Shown piece after piece: positions 15,842 through 24,424 of a stretch of 64,000 nucleotides of DNA; position 1 is the first letter of the stretch; each line of letters starts with the position of its first letter. The notes beneath the pieces were generated by a model, which was not told where the DNA came from, made no database searches, and saw only the letters and a list, made by a program, of their open reading frames with translations. Position numbers and translations under genes: made by a program. Source of the DNA: Archaeoglobales archaeon (GTDB taxonomy: Archaea > Halobacteriota > Archaeoglobi > Archaeoglobales > Archaeoglobaceae); assembly GCA_003663025.1 (NCBI GenBank), contig QMZE01000002.1, forward strand, positions 1 to 64,000. Reading direction: 5' to 3'.

Positions 15842-17322
15842 ACTTTTTGAGTAAACAAAAAATTTTTTTCCGCGAAGATATCCGTAAACTTTTTGTAGAT
15901 GTCCTTCTTGAGATGGGATCACCTTCACTCGAATTAAAGATTGTCGAGAAAGGTAAGACAGAGACTTTTGAATGGGGAGTAGTAACAGTTCCGAAGTCAA
16001 TTCTCAAGAGACCGATTGAGGAGATAAAGAATGGTCTTCGTCACGAAGTTGGGCATAGAATTATCCATCCGGCTACACCCGATTTAGAATCACTAACATG
16101 GCTATTTGCCAAAAAGGCCGTCTTAGCAAGGGGAATCTTATTCGACCAGAAACTTGTTCACGATCTCGGCAATATCGTCTCGGATACTATTGTCAATTAT
16201 CATCTTTCTAGAGACTTCAAATTCAGTGATGAGTATAAGAGATACATGGCAAAGTTACTCAAGAGAATCAGGAAGGAAATGAAAGTTCAACCTCCGAATC
16301 ATGAAAAACTCTTTCTCTGTGTCTCTGAGAGAATTGCCGGAATCAGTGAGGATTGTGAATTTAAATATGCTGTCGATGAAATAATGGATATTCTCAAATC
16401 TGATTCAAGTCTTGAAGATAAGACTGAAAGACTGACGGAAGTATATTCTCGATTTCTAGATCCGACTAGAAAGTCTGTAATCAACCGATTTCAAGGAATA
16501 AGATATGCTTTTCAGTTATCTGAAGATAGTGATGTGATGGTGAGATATCCCGAGTTGGTCTATAGTATATTCGGTTTAAATCCCGCCTATGAATGTGATC
16601 CGAAGACTGGACTTCAACTTTTCAAAGATCCGCTCTTACTGAAGGCGATTGACATACTTCTTGATAAAGTTATAATCAATGCCGAAAATGAATTGGCGAC
16701 AACTCGCGAGAGGAGAAAAGAATTCGCAACTTGGAGGATAGGAGACGAATTCAGGGAGTTGATGATAGAAGAGACATTCAAGACATACGGCCTTGTAATT
16801 CCTGGAATATTTGCACTGACGAGAAAGGGAGGGATTACTCCGATCAGTAAAACTCCGAGAAGAGTTGCAATAATTGTAGATAAATCGGGATCGATGATGT
16901 ATTGTCTAATACCATCTAGGGCTGCGGCACTTGCTCTATATCGCGAGTGTATTAAGAATGATTGTGAGGTCTATTTCTATTTCTTCGACACGCGTTCATA
17001 TCATATAGAATCCGATATTGAGACGTATATAAAGAGAGTTGTTCCTCAAGGATGGACTGGAATAATGAGAGCTTTAAGAGATGCGATTGAGAATAATGTC
17101 GAATTTATCTATGTCATTACAGATGCCGCAATATACGACATAGAGGAAGCTTTAGGACTTCTTAGAAAGTCTGACATAAAAGCAAGATTTTACGTCATAA
17201 GTGCTCATGTCGGTGAGAAAGTTGAGACTTTGATGAAAGAGGAGAATATAGAAGTATTCAGATTGGATCCGAATAAGTTGACGGTTACGGCACTAAAGAG
17301 AATACGAGAAGATCTAGGGTGA
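15838..17322 (+). CDS. VWA-domain putative metallopeptidase
   Basis: 494 residues from a GTG that overlaps the previous stop. The N-terminal half has the zinc-binding 'RHEVGHRIIHP' (H69, E70, H73) and 'NIVSDTIVNYHL', the pattern of DUF2201-type VWA-associated metallopeptidases. The C-terminal half is a von Willebrand A domain with an intact MIDAS motif 'IVDKSGSM' (D348, S350, S352). Such proteins commonly partner MoxR-type AAA+ ATPases; a MoxR-like ATPase is encoded at 49 kb. The pair may remodel or mature a target. Domain calls are firm, target unknown. Confidence 0.8.
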   Translation: MNFLSKQKIFFREDIRKLFVDVLLEMGSPSLELKIVEKGKTETFEWGVVTVPKSILKRPIEEIKNGLRHEVGHRIIHPATPDLESLTWLFAKKAVLARGILFDQKLVHDLGNIVSDTIVNYHLSRDFKFSDEYKRYMAKLLKRIRKEMKVQPPNHEKLFLCVSERIAGISEDCEFKYAVDEIMDILKSDSSLEDKTERLTEVYSRFLDPTRKSVINRFQGIRYAFQLSEDSDVMVRYPELVYSIFGLNPAYECDPKTGLQLFKDPLLLKAIDILLDKVIINAENELATTRERRKEFATWRIGDEFRELMIEETFKTYGLVIPGIFALTRKGGITPISKTPRRVAIIVDKSGSMMYCLIPSRAAALALYRECIKNDCEVYFYFFDTRSYHIESDIETYIKRVVPQGWTGIMRALRDAIENNVEFIYVITDAAIYDIEEALGLLRKSDIKARFYVISAHVGEKVETLMKEENIEVFRLDPNKLTVTALKRIREDLG

Positions 17323-17328
17323 TCGGAA

Positions 17329-17610
17329 TTGAGAGAGGATAGGATCGTCTTTAATGTCTGTAGAAAATACGGACTGAGAGTAAAGAGAATCAGATATAAT
17401 CACTTTGAATCTAGACATGCCTGGAAAGATAGATTCTATATCCTCATAAATTTTGACGGTGCAGAATTCCGGTATTATCGAATTTCGGGAATTCCTGACG
17501 ATCGTATAAAAGACAAACTCATTGAAGAAATAGCCAGCTCTCTAAGACGGTATCATTCTCTAGTTGAGATTTATCCGGATGAAAATGAAGTCGAATTCTA
17601 TCTCATGTAA
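17329..17610 (+). CDS. Small unknown protein
   Basis: 93 residues starting at TTG 17329, about 8 bases after GGTGAT at the end of the metallopeptidase gene. It is basic at the N-terminus (RKYGLRVKRIRYNH) and acidic at the C-terminus, with beta strands FYILINFDG and EFRYYRIS. It appears to be the last gene of the 15.1-17.6 kb operon. The TTG start rests on position and the ribosome site. No family recognised. Confidence 0.5.
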   Translation: MREDRIVFNVCRKYGLRVKRIRYNHFESRHAWKDRFYILINFDGAEFRYYRISGIPDDRIKDKLIEEIASSLRRYHSLVEIYPDENEVEFYLM

Positions 17611-17612
17611 GA

Positions 17613-18011
17613 TTAGAGAAATTCCAGATCGACCTTATACACATCTCTTCTCTCATCACTTTTTATGATAAGTCTCATCAATTTAACATCGTCATAATAT
17701 CCTCCCTCAATCGAAGTATACTTGATCTCTTTTGGCATTGAGAATATGAATACTCTATCTCCTAAAGAGAGTGATATAATTCCGTCTTTGATGACAGTGT
17801 CCATTGTCGCACTACTCTTTTTCGGAAGTCTACATGTCAATATTCTAGTATTCTCATCGAACTCAAATTCAGCATTACCTCCAATTCTAAGACAGAATCT
17901 CGTCATTGAGAGAATAGGACGAATTAATCCTTTCTCAATCTTCCTCTTCAATCTTCGTCTAAATCTCTTATACTCTTCTTTCGATCTGATTACATAGCGA
18001 TCTGAAGTCAT
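17613..18011 (-). CDS. CxxIGG-family small protein
   Basis: 132 residues. A basic N-terminal helix (EEYKRFRRRLKRKIEKG) leads into 'MTRFCLRIGGNAEFEFDEN' and then 'ILTCRLPKK' and 'FIFSMPKEI'. The same order of motifs (C-x-x-IGG, second Cys, x-P-x-EI) is seen in the adjacent protein at 18.0 kb and partly in the plus-strand protein at 15.1 kb, so they form a local paralogous family. It converges on the previous gene with two bases between. The two conserved Cys could form a disulfide. Function unknown. Confidence 0.6.
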   Translation of the reverse strand: MTSDRYVIRSKEEYKRFRRRLKRKIEKGLIRPILSMTRFCLRIGGNAEFEFDENTRILTCRLPKKSSATMDTVIKDGIISLSLGDRVFIFSMPKEIKYTSIEGGYYDDVKLMRLIIKSDERRDVYKVDLEFL

Positions 18012-18013
18012 AG

Positions 18014-18442
18014 TTATCTCCCGTATCTCCTATAGAAGAGATCCATTTTAGCCGACCAGTAATCTCCGATTTCCTTTTCAATCGTCAGTACGATCTCATT
18101 AGTCAGTTCTTTGTCGACAGCCTCGATTTCTGCCTTTATCTCTTCGGGAAAGTATAGTCTGTATAGTCTCTTCGACGCGACTCCAAGTATTAGTCCCTCT
18201 CTACCTAGAACTCGAATACTTCCGATTGAAGGAGTCTTTAGTGAACATCTTATAGTATAGCTCGGGAGTGTTATTCCGGACTTTGTAAACGTTGCACTTC
18301 CACCTATATCAAGACAATATCGCGTAAAGTGAGAGAGTATCTCAAAAATCTTTGAATTCTCTACTGTTTTCCTTAGACTATTCAGGAAAGTTCTCAACTT
18401 TTCTCTACGGTCGACTTCTAGTACGACATACTCTGTCGACAT
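18014..18442 (-). CDS. CxxIGG-family small protein, paralogue of its neighbour
   Basis: 142 residues. 'FTRYCLDIGGSATFTKSG' and 'YTIRCSLKT', then 'LYFPEEI', align with the next gene downstream (17.6 kb), two bases away in the same operon. N- and C-terminal helices flank the beta-rich centre. Proteins at 28.9, 30.6 and 31.5 kb share a similar 'MCIKLGG...YTC' arrangement, so this may be a wider family scattered in two clusters. No enzyme motif is visible. Confidence 0.6.
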   Translation of the reverse strand: MSTEYVVLEVDRREKLRTFLNSLRKTVENSKIFEILSHFTRYCLDIGGSATFTKSGITLPSYTIRCSLKTPSIGSIRVLGREGLILGVASKRLYRLYFPEEIKAEIEAVDKELTNEIVLTIEKEIGDYWSAKMDLFYRRYGR

Positions 18443-18499
18443 TCTCTCATCTAAATAGAACTAATTAATAAGAGTAAAAAACCTTAACTAGAGATTTAA

Positions 18500-20281
18500 T
18501 CAGATCGAATAGTGAGTTCGTGCTTTGAATTCGCTCACTCTAGCTGGAAGCCATCTATTGATCGGTCTATAGTATCCGACAATTCTACTCCACACTTCGA
18601 CACTTCCTCCGCATTCTGGACACCTCTCTAGATGAGCAGTGAAAGACCTCTTACACTTCGGACATACTGATATGACCGGAGTAAATGAAAAGTAGACAAG
18701 ATCAGTCTGATGTACAATTCTATACGTCAACTTCTTTAATGCTTCTACATCGGCAAGTGAGTTAAGAAATATGTGTAAGATTACTCCTCCCGTGAAGAAC
18801 TTCTGTACCTCGCTTTCATACTTAATCCTCTCTATTAGACTGAGATCTGCCGAATACGGAATTATAGAGTTTGAGTACAGCGGATAGTTATTATAGTATG
18901 GAATATAGTGCCTAAATAACGGATACTTTTCCTCGTCTAATTTTGCGAATCTATATGCCGTCGATTCTGCCGGAACCTCTTCAAGATTATATTTGTATCC
19001 GTCAGCTTTAGAGAACTCCTTAAGTCTTTCGTTTATGAATATAAGAATCCTTTTCATTATCTCTATCGCATCCCTTATATCCCTATCCTTACACTCAGTC
19101 CAGACGTCTAAATTATTCATCAATATACTCGCCGCCTCCGGAAGACCGACTACTCCGATCGTATTAAAGTGATTGGACAGTCCGCACTCTAAATAGTTCT
19201 GAGTGAGGATCATCATAGAGCCATTCCTCATAATTTCTTCGTATCTCTTTCTCAGTTTCATTAAAATCGACCTTGCCAATTCTAATTTCTGGTCGAGGAC
19301 TTCAAAGAATTTGTCTTCATCATTAGAGATCATTCCAATCCTCGGAAGATTTATCGTGACGCAATTTATCGATCCTATATTATCGGGAATTGACCAGATT
19401 CCCCTTACAGTCCTATTCAATAGAAGTCTACAGCACATAGAGAAGACCTCTTCGGCATTGTATTTTACCCCGTTGAAGATGTATATAGATCCTCTTCTAC
19501 TGATCAGTTCGAATATTCTATATGTCAAGTCGTCCCATCTCCTCTCATTCCAATCGAATTTCTTTGTTATTGGAATTGTAAGTATCGGGAATGTGAATGG
19601 CCTAGACAGTCCGTCTCCTTCCATGAACACATCAATGAATGCTTTATTTAAGATTATGCACTCGTCCATGAAGTCAGAAAGTTGATCGTCTAATTCTCGT
19701 CCCGCTATAATAGCAGGTTTCTGATTGAAGTATTCTATCTGATCCATCACTAGAGTTATATTCGTAAACGGTGATTGGAAGTCTCTTCGATACGGATAAT
19801 TTAAGTCGAATACAAGGGTCTCTATCTCTTTTCTGACACGATTAAAATCGAGTTTGTCTTTATTGACGAATGGAGCGAGATAGAGATCTACTCCTGTGAC
19901 TGCCTGAGCACCGGTCCACTCTTGGCATAGGATTAGAAAGAAGTGTACTAGATGTGCTACTGCCGTTGAGAGATACTTTGCCGGCTTAGCAGAGGGTACT
20001 GTACCTACGATCCCTTTCTTCAGAATAAGTCCATAGTCCCATCCCGTACAATACGGATTCCATAAAGACTGTGGAAGTTTATGAATGTGGAGATCTCCCT
20101 CTAGATGTGCCTTTACTTCATGAGCATCGAAATACTCGAGGAGTTGTCTCCTTGTCACGACTTCATTTTTGAAGACATAGTCGACGAATGCAGAATATGA
20201 TCTCGGAACATTTGCATTCTCTTTTATCCACTCGCTCGATAGATTTGAATACGTCTCTTCATATTCTCTAATGCTCTTCAT
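18500..20281 (-). CDS. nrdD: Anaerobic (class III) ribonucleoside-triphosphate reductase
   Basis: 593 residues, a compact NrdD. Recognisable features are 'EGDLHIHKLP' and 'YCTGWDYG' (Cys78), 'MCCRLLLNR', 'GSINCVTINLPRIG', the C-terminal zinc site CPKC...CPEC (C540, C543, C554, C557) and the glycyl-radical loop 'RIVGYYRP' (Gly569). It makes deoxynucleotides by a glycyl radical, which needs an oxygen-free cell and an activating radical SAM enzyme (NrdG). No clear nrdG lies next to it. TATA-like TTTTTAATC is 27 bases before ATG, so a monocistronic leaderless message is likely. Confidence 0.93.
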   Translation of the reverse strand: MKSIREYEETYSNLSSEWIKENANVPRSYSAFVDYVFKNEVVTRRQLLEYFDAHEVKAHLEGDLHIHKLPQSLWNPYCTGWDYGLILKKGIVGTVPSAKPAKYLSTAVAHLVHFFLILCQEWTGAQAVTGVDLYLAPFVNKDKLDFNRVRKEIETLVFDLNYPYRRDFQSPFTNITLVMDQIEYFNQKPAIIAGRELDDQLSDFMDECIILNKAFIDVFMEGDGLSRPFTFPILTIPITKKFDWNERRWDDLTYRIFELISRRGSIYIFNGVKYNAEEVFSMCCRLLLNRTVRGIWSIPDNIGSINCVTINLPRIGMISNDEDKFFEVLDQKLELARSILMKLRKRYEEIMRNGSMMILTQNYLECGLSNHFNTIGVVGLPEAASILMNNLDVWTECKDRDIRDAIEIMKRILIFINERLKEFSKADGYKYNLEEVPAESTAYRFAKLDEEKYPLFRHYIPYYNNYPLYSNSIIPYSADLSLIERIKYESEVQKFFTGGVILHIFLNSLADVEALKKLTYRIVHQTDLVYFSFTPVISVCPKCKRSFTAHLERCPECGGSVEVWSRIVGYYRPINRWLPARVSEFKARTHYSI

Positions 20282-20352
20282 CAGAAGAATTGTTATCTAG
20301 GTGATTAAAAAGAGATTGAGAAACTTTACATTCCGAAAAATAAGAGATCTCT

Positions 20353-20775
20353 CTATTCAGTCTCTTTCACATAGAATTCGTATAGATTCGTTCCATGCTT
20401 TCTATCGTATGCTTTAAGGACAGCTTCACGTATTGTTTCAAGTACTCCGGCTTCATCGACAAGTTCATAAGCAACTTCGACAACTCCTCCGACCGGTTCA
20501 CCCTCTTCCCACGTCTCTAATCCTTCGTCAACGGCCTCTAAAATTTCGTCCCAGCTCTCTTTTAATGTGTCGAGAACTCTCTCGTCTTCAAGTTTATAGT
20601 ATCTCAAGATATTCGTTATACATCTCGTATCAAATCGACGATTGGGCTTATCTTTTCCCCTCACTAACGGCTTCAATATACAGTACTCAATAACTTCCAT
20701 CAATATTCCATCGGCATCTGTTACTACACTTTCAACTAGATCTCTCAATGCCTCTTCACTAAGACGTTTCGGCAT
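20353..20775 (-). CDS. Helical protein of unknown function with two Cys
   Basis: 140 residues, acidic and mainly helical. 'EYCILKPLV' and 'TRCITNILRYY' give two Cys about 24 residues apart, and the 'RCI' wording recalls the small proteins of the 27-35 kb array. ATG is preceded by AGAGGGTGAG, a usable ribosome site. It lies alone between nrdD and another small gene of the same strand. Membership of the array superfamily is possible but weak. Confidence 0.5.
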   Translation of the reverse strand: MPKRLSEEALRDLVESVVTDADGILMEVIEYCILKPLVRGKDKPNRRFDTRCITNILRYYKLEDERVLDTLKESWDEILEAVDEGLETWEEGEPVGGVVEVAYELVDEAGVLETIREAVLKAYDRKHGTNLYEFYVKETE

Positions 20776-20820
20776 ATTTACTCACCCTCTTTTATAATTC
20801 TTAGAGTTGATTATTTAATC

Positions 20821-21204
20821 TTATACAAGTACTGACTTTTTCCTGGGGAGTCTTCTATACGCTGGTGGCCATCCTTTAATCCTTCTCATCCTTATCACTT
20901 CTCTCGGGACAATTCCATGTTCCCATGCCGATATAATAATCTCTCCAAGAACCCTCATTTTATCTTCATCTCTAGTGAGTCTCTTTCCGTCTTCATAGGC
21001 ATCAAAGAATCTATGACGTCCTCTATAGTATCCCATTCGCCTCCAATAACTTTCCCAAAATACTCTTCTCGCTTCTTTATATAGTTCGGGATCTTCTTTA
21101 GCTTTGACGAAAAACTCTTCTATCTCCCAGCATCTAGAATGAGGATATTTCTTCTTTATAGCATCAGGATTAAATGGAAGGTCTTCTCGGCATATTATTA
21201 TCAT
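20821..21204 (-). CDS. Small basic protein of unknown function
   Basis: 127 residues with many Arg and Tyr/Trp (ARRVFWESYWRRMGYYRGRH) and a strongly basic C-terminus. Mostly helical. A symmetric TATATA at about 21225-21231 stands about 24 bases before this ATG and about 26 before the divergent resolvase ATG, so one element may serve both. Nucleic-acid binding is plausible from charge only. Confidence 0.5.
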   Translation of the reverse strand: MIIICREDLPFNPDAIKKKYPHSRCWEIEEFFVKAKEDPELYKEARRVFWESYWRRMGYYRGRHRFFDAYEDGKRLTRDEDKMRVLGEIIISAWEHGIVPREVIRMRRIKGWPPAYRRLPRKKSVLV

Positions 21205-21253
21205 GCTCTCACTTCAATTCAAGATATATAGACCTTAAATTATTAATAACTTG

Positions 21254-21583
21254 ATGAAAAAGAAGTCAAAGAAAAGACGATCATATAAGAAGGGGGCGAG
21301 ATTTGAGAGAGAAGTGAAGAGAAAACTTGAGTCTATAGGATTGATCGTCTTTAGACTTGCGAGATCAAAACCATTCGACTTAATAGGATTTGATCTAGAG
21401 CGCGGAAAAATCTATTTGATCGAGTGTAAGATTCGAGGTAATCCTAGCGGCATTCAACTATATCAGCAATCTAAGATTGTGTCGAAATTGAGACCTAAAT
21501 TCAACATTGAATACATCATCATAACAAAGCGAAATCTTGAGAATTTTATTGGCATTTTTAGAAAACATTTTATAGATCATTGA
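21254..21583 (+). CDS. hjc: Hjc-type Holliday junction resolvase
   Basis: 109 residues from ATG 21254. The archaeal Hjc pattern is complete: 'KKGARFEREVKRKLESIG', 'FRLARSKPFDLIGFD' (catalytic Asp) and 'IYLIECKIRG' (E-x-K). It cuts DNA junctions as a dimer. A second, altered copy lies at 5.1 kb. The gene is followed by a small HTH gene 10 bases away. Use in resolving concatemers or recombination intermediates fits the replication gene set. Confidence 0.88.
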   Translation: MKKKSKKRRSYKKGARFEREVKRKLESIGLIVFRLARSKPFDLIGFDLERGKIYLIECKIRGNPSGIQLYQQSKIVSKLRPKFNIEYIIITKRNLENFIGIFRKHFIDH

Positions 21584-21596
21584 AGAAATTTAATTG

Positions 21597-21839
21597 ATGA
21601 GCATAGTAATGGAGAAATTAAAATACACTGATATATGTGTGCTCATGATTGTCGCAAGTAGAAATCCTTGTCCGTTTTCCGAGGTCATCGAAAAAGTCCC
21701 GATTACTACGGCATGGAGATCTCTAAAGAGACTTATTGCAAGAGGATTTGTAAAGAAAGTCGGGAGAGGATATTACGTCCTTACGATTCGAGGGAAAGAA
21801 TATCTAGATTCACTTTATCCTCCTCAAAGCTCTCCTTAA
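21597..21839 (+). CDS. Winged-helix DNA-binding protein
   Basis: 80 residues from ATG 21597. Three helices and a wing are visible: 'DICVLMIVASRN', 'PITTAWRSLKRLIARGFV' and 'KKVGRGYYVLTIRGKEYL', a typical winged-helix layout of archaeal repressors. Its last 30 bases overlap the end of the converging gene. It follows hjc closely and may share its transcript. A regulator role is likely; the target is unknown. Confidence 0.75.
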   Translation: MSIVMEKLKYTDICVLMIVASRNPCPFSEVIEKVPITTAWRSLKRLIARGFVKKVGRGYYVLTIRGKEYLDSLYPPQSSP

Positions 21840-22070
21840 TCTATACAGTACTTTTCTCGGGACTTTGAACTTTCTATACGAGAGAGTTAATCGACCTTTC
21901 GGATCAATCTCGAGAATCTCACTCAATTCGACATTATCAAGATATTCGGCGAGATATGTAATTATCGTCAAGAGCTTCTTATAGTGATAGCGGCATAGCT
22001 TCGCCTTTTTATCATCTATATATACAGTCATTTCAGGTTTACGTCGACAGTATCTCACATCGCATTTCAT
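21810..22070 (-). CDS. Small protein with a possible zinc site
   Basis: 86 residues. 'MKCDVRYCRRKP' and 'AKLCRYHYKK' give C3, C8, C26 and H29, a likely treble-clef-like zinc knuckle, followed by helices and a basic C-terminus (RKVLYRLRRALRRIK). It overlaps the converging HTH gene by 30 bases, which suggests both ends are real but squeezed. No family recognised. Confidence 0.55.
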   Translation of the reverse strand: MKCDVRYCRRKPEMTVYIDDKKAKLCRYHYKKLLTIITYLAEYLDNVELSEILEIDPKGRLTLSYRKFKVPRKVLYRLRRALRRIK

Positions 22071-22138
22071 TCAGATCATTCTAATCTATTTCATGAAAGA
22101 TTTATTTCTTTCTTCAGTTATTATTCTACAGTGAGAGA

Positions 22139-22702
22139 ATGGGTAAGTGTAAATCTCCTCGAATGGGACTCGCTAAAGCGTTGAGGGCGAAGTTGATATT
22201 CGGACAGACTCTCCCCGAGAATCTTCTAGTCAAACTCACGCTAATGATCAGAGTAAATGATCCTATTTGGCGGTTAGTCGAAGATAAAGTGAGAGAGAGG
22301 CTGAAAAAAGAGAGGCGAAATGATTTCAATAGGTATTTTGTCAGAGAAGTCTTGAAAGAAATTCTCACCGAGTACTCTGTCTCATATTTCAGGTACGGTC
22401 AATTTATGATGGAGGCGAGTGAGGATATAAAGCAGTCTATAAAGACGATCAATCAGAATATAGAAGTACAGACTAAACTACTTGAGAGACAATCACAATT
22501 AGTCGAACAGCAGATTAAAGCTTTTGAGACGATTGTAGATGTTCTTGAGTTAATGTCATCGCGATCTCAATCTCAATCTACTCCTCGAGTAGTTGGAGGA
22601 TTGAGTTCTGAGACGAGGACAGAAGAGACATCTCTTCCATCATTCGCTATAGACAATCCGTGGCTTGAGACATTAAAGCAGTTGAAGAGGTTGAAACGTT
22701 GA
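22139..22702 (+). CDS. Coiled-coil protein of unknown function
   Basis: 187 residues. A basic N-terminal region is followed by a glutamine-rich coiled coil (residues 95-140, IKQSIKTINQNIEV, then LLERQSQLVEQQIKAF), a Ser-rich linker and a short C-terminal helix. It overlaps the start of the FUN14-like membrane protein (TTGA), so the two are coupled and the coiled coil may associate with that membrane protein. No enzyme motif is visible. Confidence 0.55.
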   Translation: MGKCKSPRMGLAKALRAKLIFGQTLPENLLVKLTLMIRVNDPIWRLVEDKVRERLKKERRNDFNRYFVREVLKEILTEYSVSYFRYGQFMMEASEDIKQSIKTINQNIEVQTKLLERQSQLVEQQIKAFETIVDVLELMSSRSQSQSTPRVVGGLSSETRTEETSLPSFAIDNPWLETLKQLKRLKR

Positions 22703-23019
22703 TTGAGCCTATACTACTGACACAGGCCGGTACTGGATTTATTCTCGGAATGCCTATTGGATATCTACTCAGAAAAGTCTCTTCAGTTATTACGAGTGTT
22801 GTCTGGATCTATATAGGCTCTCTCTTTCTACTCGCATCTCTGGGATTTATCTATATAAACGTCCCTGCTCTCTCTAAAGCTATTGAGAACTTCTTTATCC
22901 AGGCATTTAGTTTTATAATCTCGAATTATGGAATAGGATTTACAGCAGGACTTGTACTAGGATTTCTTGCTCCAAGACACGCACAAAAAAGGGAATATAA
23001 ATACGTCATCGAGGAGTAA
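22699..23019 (+). CDS. FUN14-like small membrane protein with C-terminal YKYV tag
   Basis: 106 residues from TTG 22699, overlapping the previous stop. Gly-rich membrane segments 'GTGFILGMPIGYLL' and 'GIGFTAGLVLGFLAPRH' flank one or two more spans, the layout of the FUN14 family common in archaea. The C-terminus reads KREYKYVIEE, placed on the positively charged, presumably cytoplasmic side. The same tag ends several proteins of the 51-61 kb surface module. Role unknown. Confidence 0.7.
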   Translation: MIEPILLTQAGTGFILGMPIGYLLRKVSSVITSVVWIYIGSLFLLASLGFIYINVPALSKAIENFFIQAFSFIISNYGIGFTAGLVLGFLAPRHAQKREYKYVIEE

Positions 23020-23425
23020 AAAGAAAATCAATTTTCCCCGTATTATGGATTCTGATCTTCCATTGCGGGTGTAAGGCGTAGTGAGTATAGATTACATATT
23101 CCGGATTGTCTTCTTGATCGCTGTTGCTCTTCTGTTCTATGAGTTGGGAAATTAGATGTCTAACGTCCATGACTACTGCGAAGTAATCTACTCTTTTGTA
23201 TGGAAGTTCCTTATATTCGTTCGGGATAGGATAACAGAAGAAATATCCGCATCTTCCGCACTTGAAGACAATCCATGGAATTCTCTTCCTCTTTCTAACT
23301 TTAACAGAAAGCTCATGTCCACATTCAGGACACCTCTGGAATAATAATCGCCTTCGCTCTTTATACCTTCTATAACTTCGATATAGTTGAGCCCTCCTTG
23401 CCTTTTTACTCTCCTTACGAGGCAT
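23006..23425 (-). CDS. Elf1-like zinc-ribbon, putative transcription elongation factor
   Basis: 139 residues from ATG 23425 (GTG 23434 is also in frame). A basic N-terminus precedes 'RCPECGHELSVKV' and 'FKCGRCGYFF' (C32, C35, C56, C59), then 'LPYKRVDYFAVV'. This order resembles Elf1, the zinc-ribbon elongation factor of eukaryotes and some archaea, in which a CxxC...CxxC ribbon is followed by a conserved acidic-aromatic segment. Its C-terminus is longer than usual. A virus-encoded version could aid or redirect host RNA polymerase. It converges on the FUN14-like gene with a 14-base overlap. Confidence 0.6.
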   Translation of the reverse strand: MPRKESKKARRAQLYRSYRRYKERRRLLFQRCPECGHELSVKVRKRKRIPWIVFKCGRCGYFFCYPIPNEYKELPYKRVDYFAVVMDVRHLISQLIEQKSNSDQEDNPEYVIYTHYALHPQWKIRIHNTGKIDFLFTPR

Positions 23426-23456
23426 ATCTATCACTTATTATATGCGTTCGGATTTA

Positions 23457-24410
23457 TTAACTTTTCTCGTACCTGGAGAGAATCTCATATATACCCTCCT
23501 CCTCTGTGATTACATCAGACTTCAAAGAGACGATTCCATGATCAGTAAGTCTATACCTTATACACCGCCGAGGAATGAATAGATGTTTCTCTAGTATAGC
23601 ATATCCAGTTGAGCCGGGTCCTTGAATCATTCTAATAATTAGCTTTGCCATGAACGATAATTTCGTACCTCCTGATATTCTAATCGGCTGTTCTAGAGTG
23701 GCGAGATCTACGAGTTCTACAGGTTCATTTCTCTTTATCAAGTCCATGATCTCTCTAAGTTTAAATTTCTTTCCGGCTTCAGATCCAGGCCATGCTGTCA
23801 TCAAACTAACGCAATTGTATGCCTCTGCTAATCTGTGCATCTTAATTCCCATGACAGCTCCGAATCCTCCAAGTTCTCTCGCCGTCATAGCAAGCCTCTC
23901 ATGACTAGCTGCCATTAGATCGGGAACGTATAGTGCTGATATAGAATCTATTATGAATGCCCCAACATTCAAATTCCTCTCTCTGATGAGATCCCATAAC
24001 TCTATACATTTCTTCGCCTCAGTCCTACTTGTGACTCTCCAGACGTGAAGAGGTTTAATCTTCTTTATCGTCTTTATCACTTCGTCCGGATTATCTAATT
24101 CGCTTATTCGCCTACTCAGAATTCTCTTTACCCTATCTCCACTCCATCCTCCTTCAGTGTCCATCACAAAGACATGTCTTCCCTTTATGATCTGCTCTAC
24201 TGCGAAGTGTATTAGGAATGTCGTCTTTCCAACTCCCGGAAGTCCATAGACTATATTAAGTGCACCTTGAAGAAAACCTCCCTCTAATCCAGCATCGAAT
24301 CCCTCTATTCCCGTCGATACTCTAGGGTAGTTCTTTATCTCACCCGACGATGAAAGCATCTTCTCAAGTTCCGACAGTAATTTCTCTTTCCTACTTTTCT
24401 TTTTCTTCAT
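23457..24410 (-). CDS. RadA/RadB-like recombinase ATPase
   Basis: 317 residues. After a basic helix the core begins 'VSTGIEGFDAGLEGGF', with Walker A 'YGLPGVGKTT' (about 56-64), 'VFVMDTEGG', and Walker B 'GAFIIDSISAL'. This is the RadA/RadB group of the RecA superfamily. The C-terminus adds a winged-helix-like segment 'CIRYRLTDHGIVSL', while the N-terminal helix-hairpin-helix domain of full RadA is missing. Strand exchange or mediator activity is expected. It is the last gene of a minus run with a TS-fold protein and a zinc ribbon. Confidence 0.8.
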   Translation of the reverse strand: MKKKKSRKEKLLSELEKMLSSSGEIKNYPRVSTGIEGFDAGLEGGFLQGALNIVYGLPGVGKTTFLIHFAVEQIIKGRHVFVMDTEGGWSGDRVKRILSRRISELDNPDEVIKTIKKIKPLHVWRVTSRTEAKKCIELWDLIRERNLNVGAFIIDSISALYVPDLMAASHERLAMTARELGGFGAVMGIKMHRLAEAYNCVSLMTAWPGSEAGKKFKLREIMDLIKRNEPVELVDLATLEQPIRISGGTKLSFMAKLIIRMIQGPGSTGYAILEKHLFIPRRCIRYRLTDHGIVSLKSDVITEEEGIYEILSRYEKS

Positions 24411-24424
24411 ACTATAGAAAAAAC

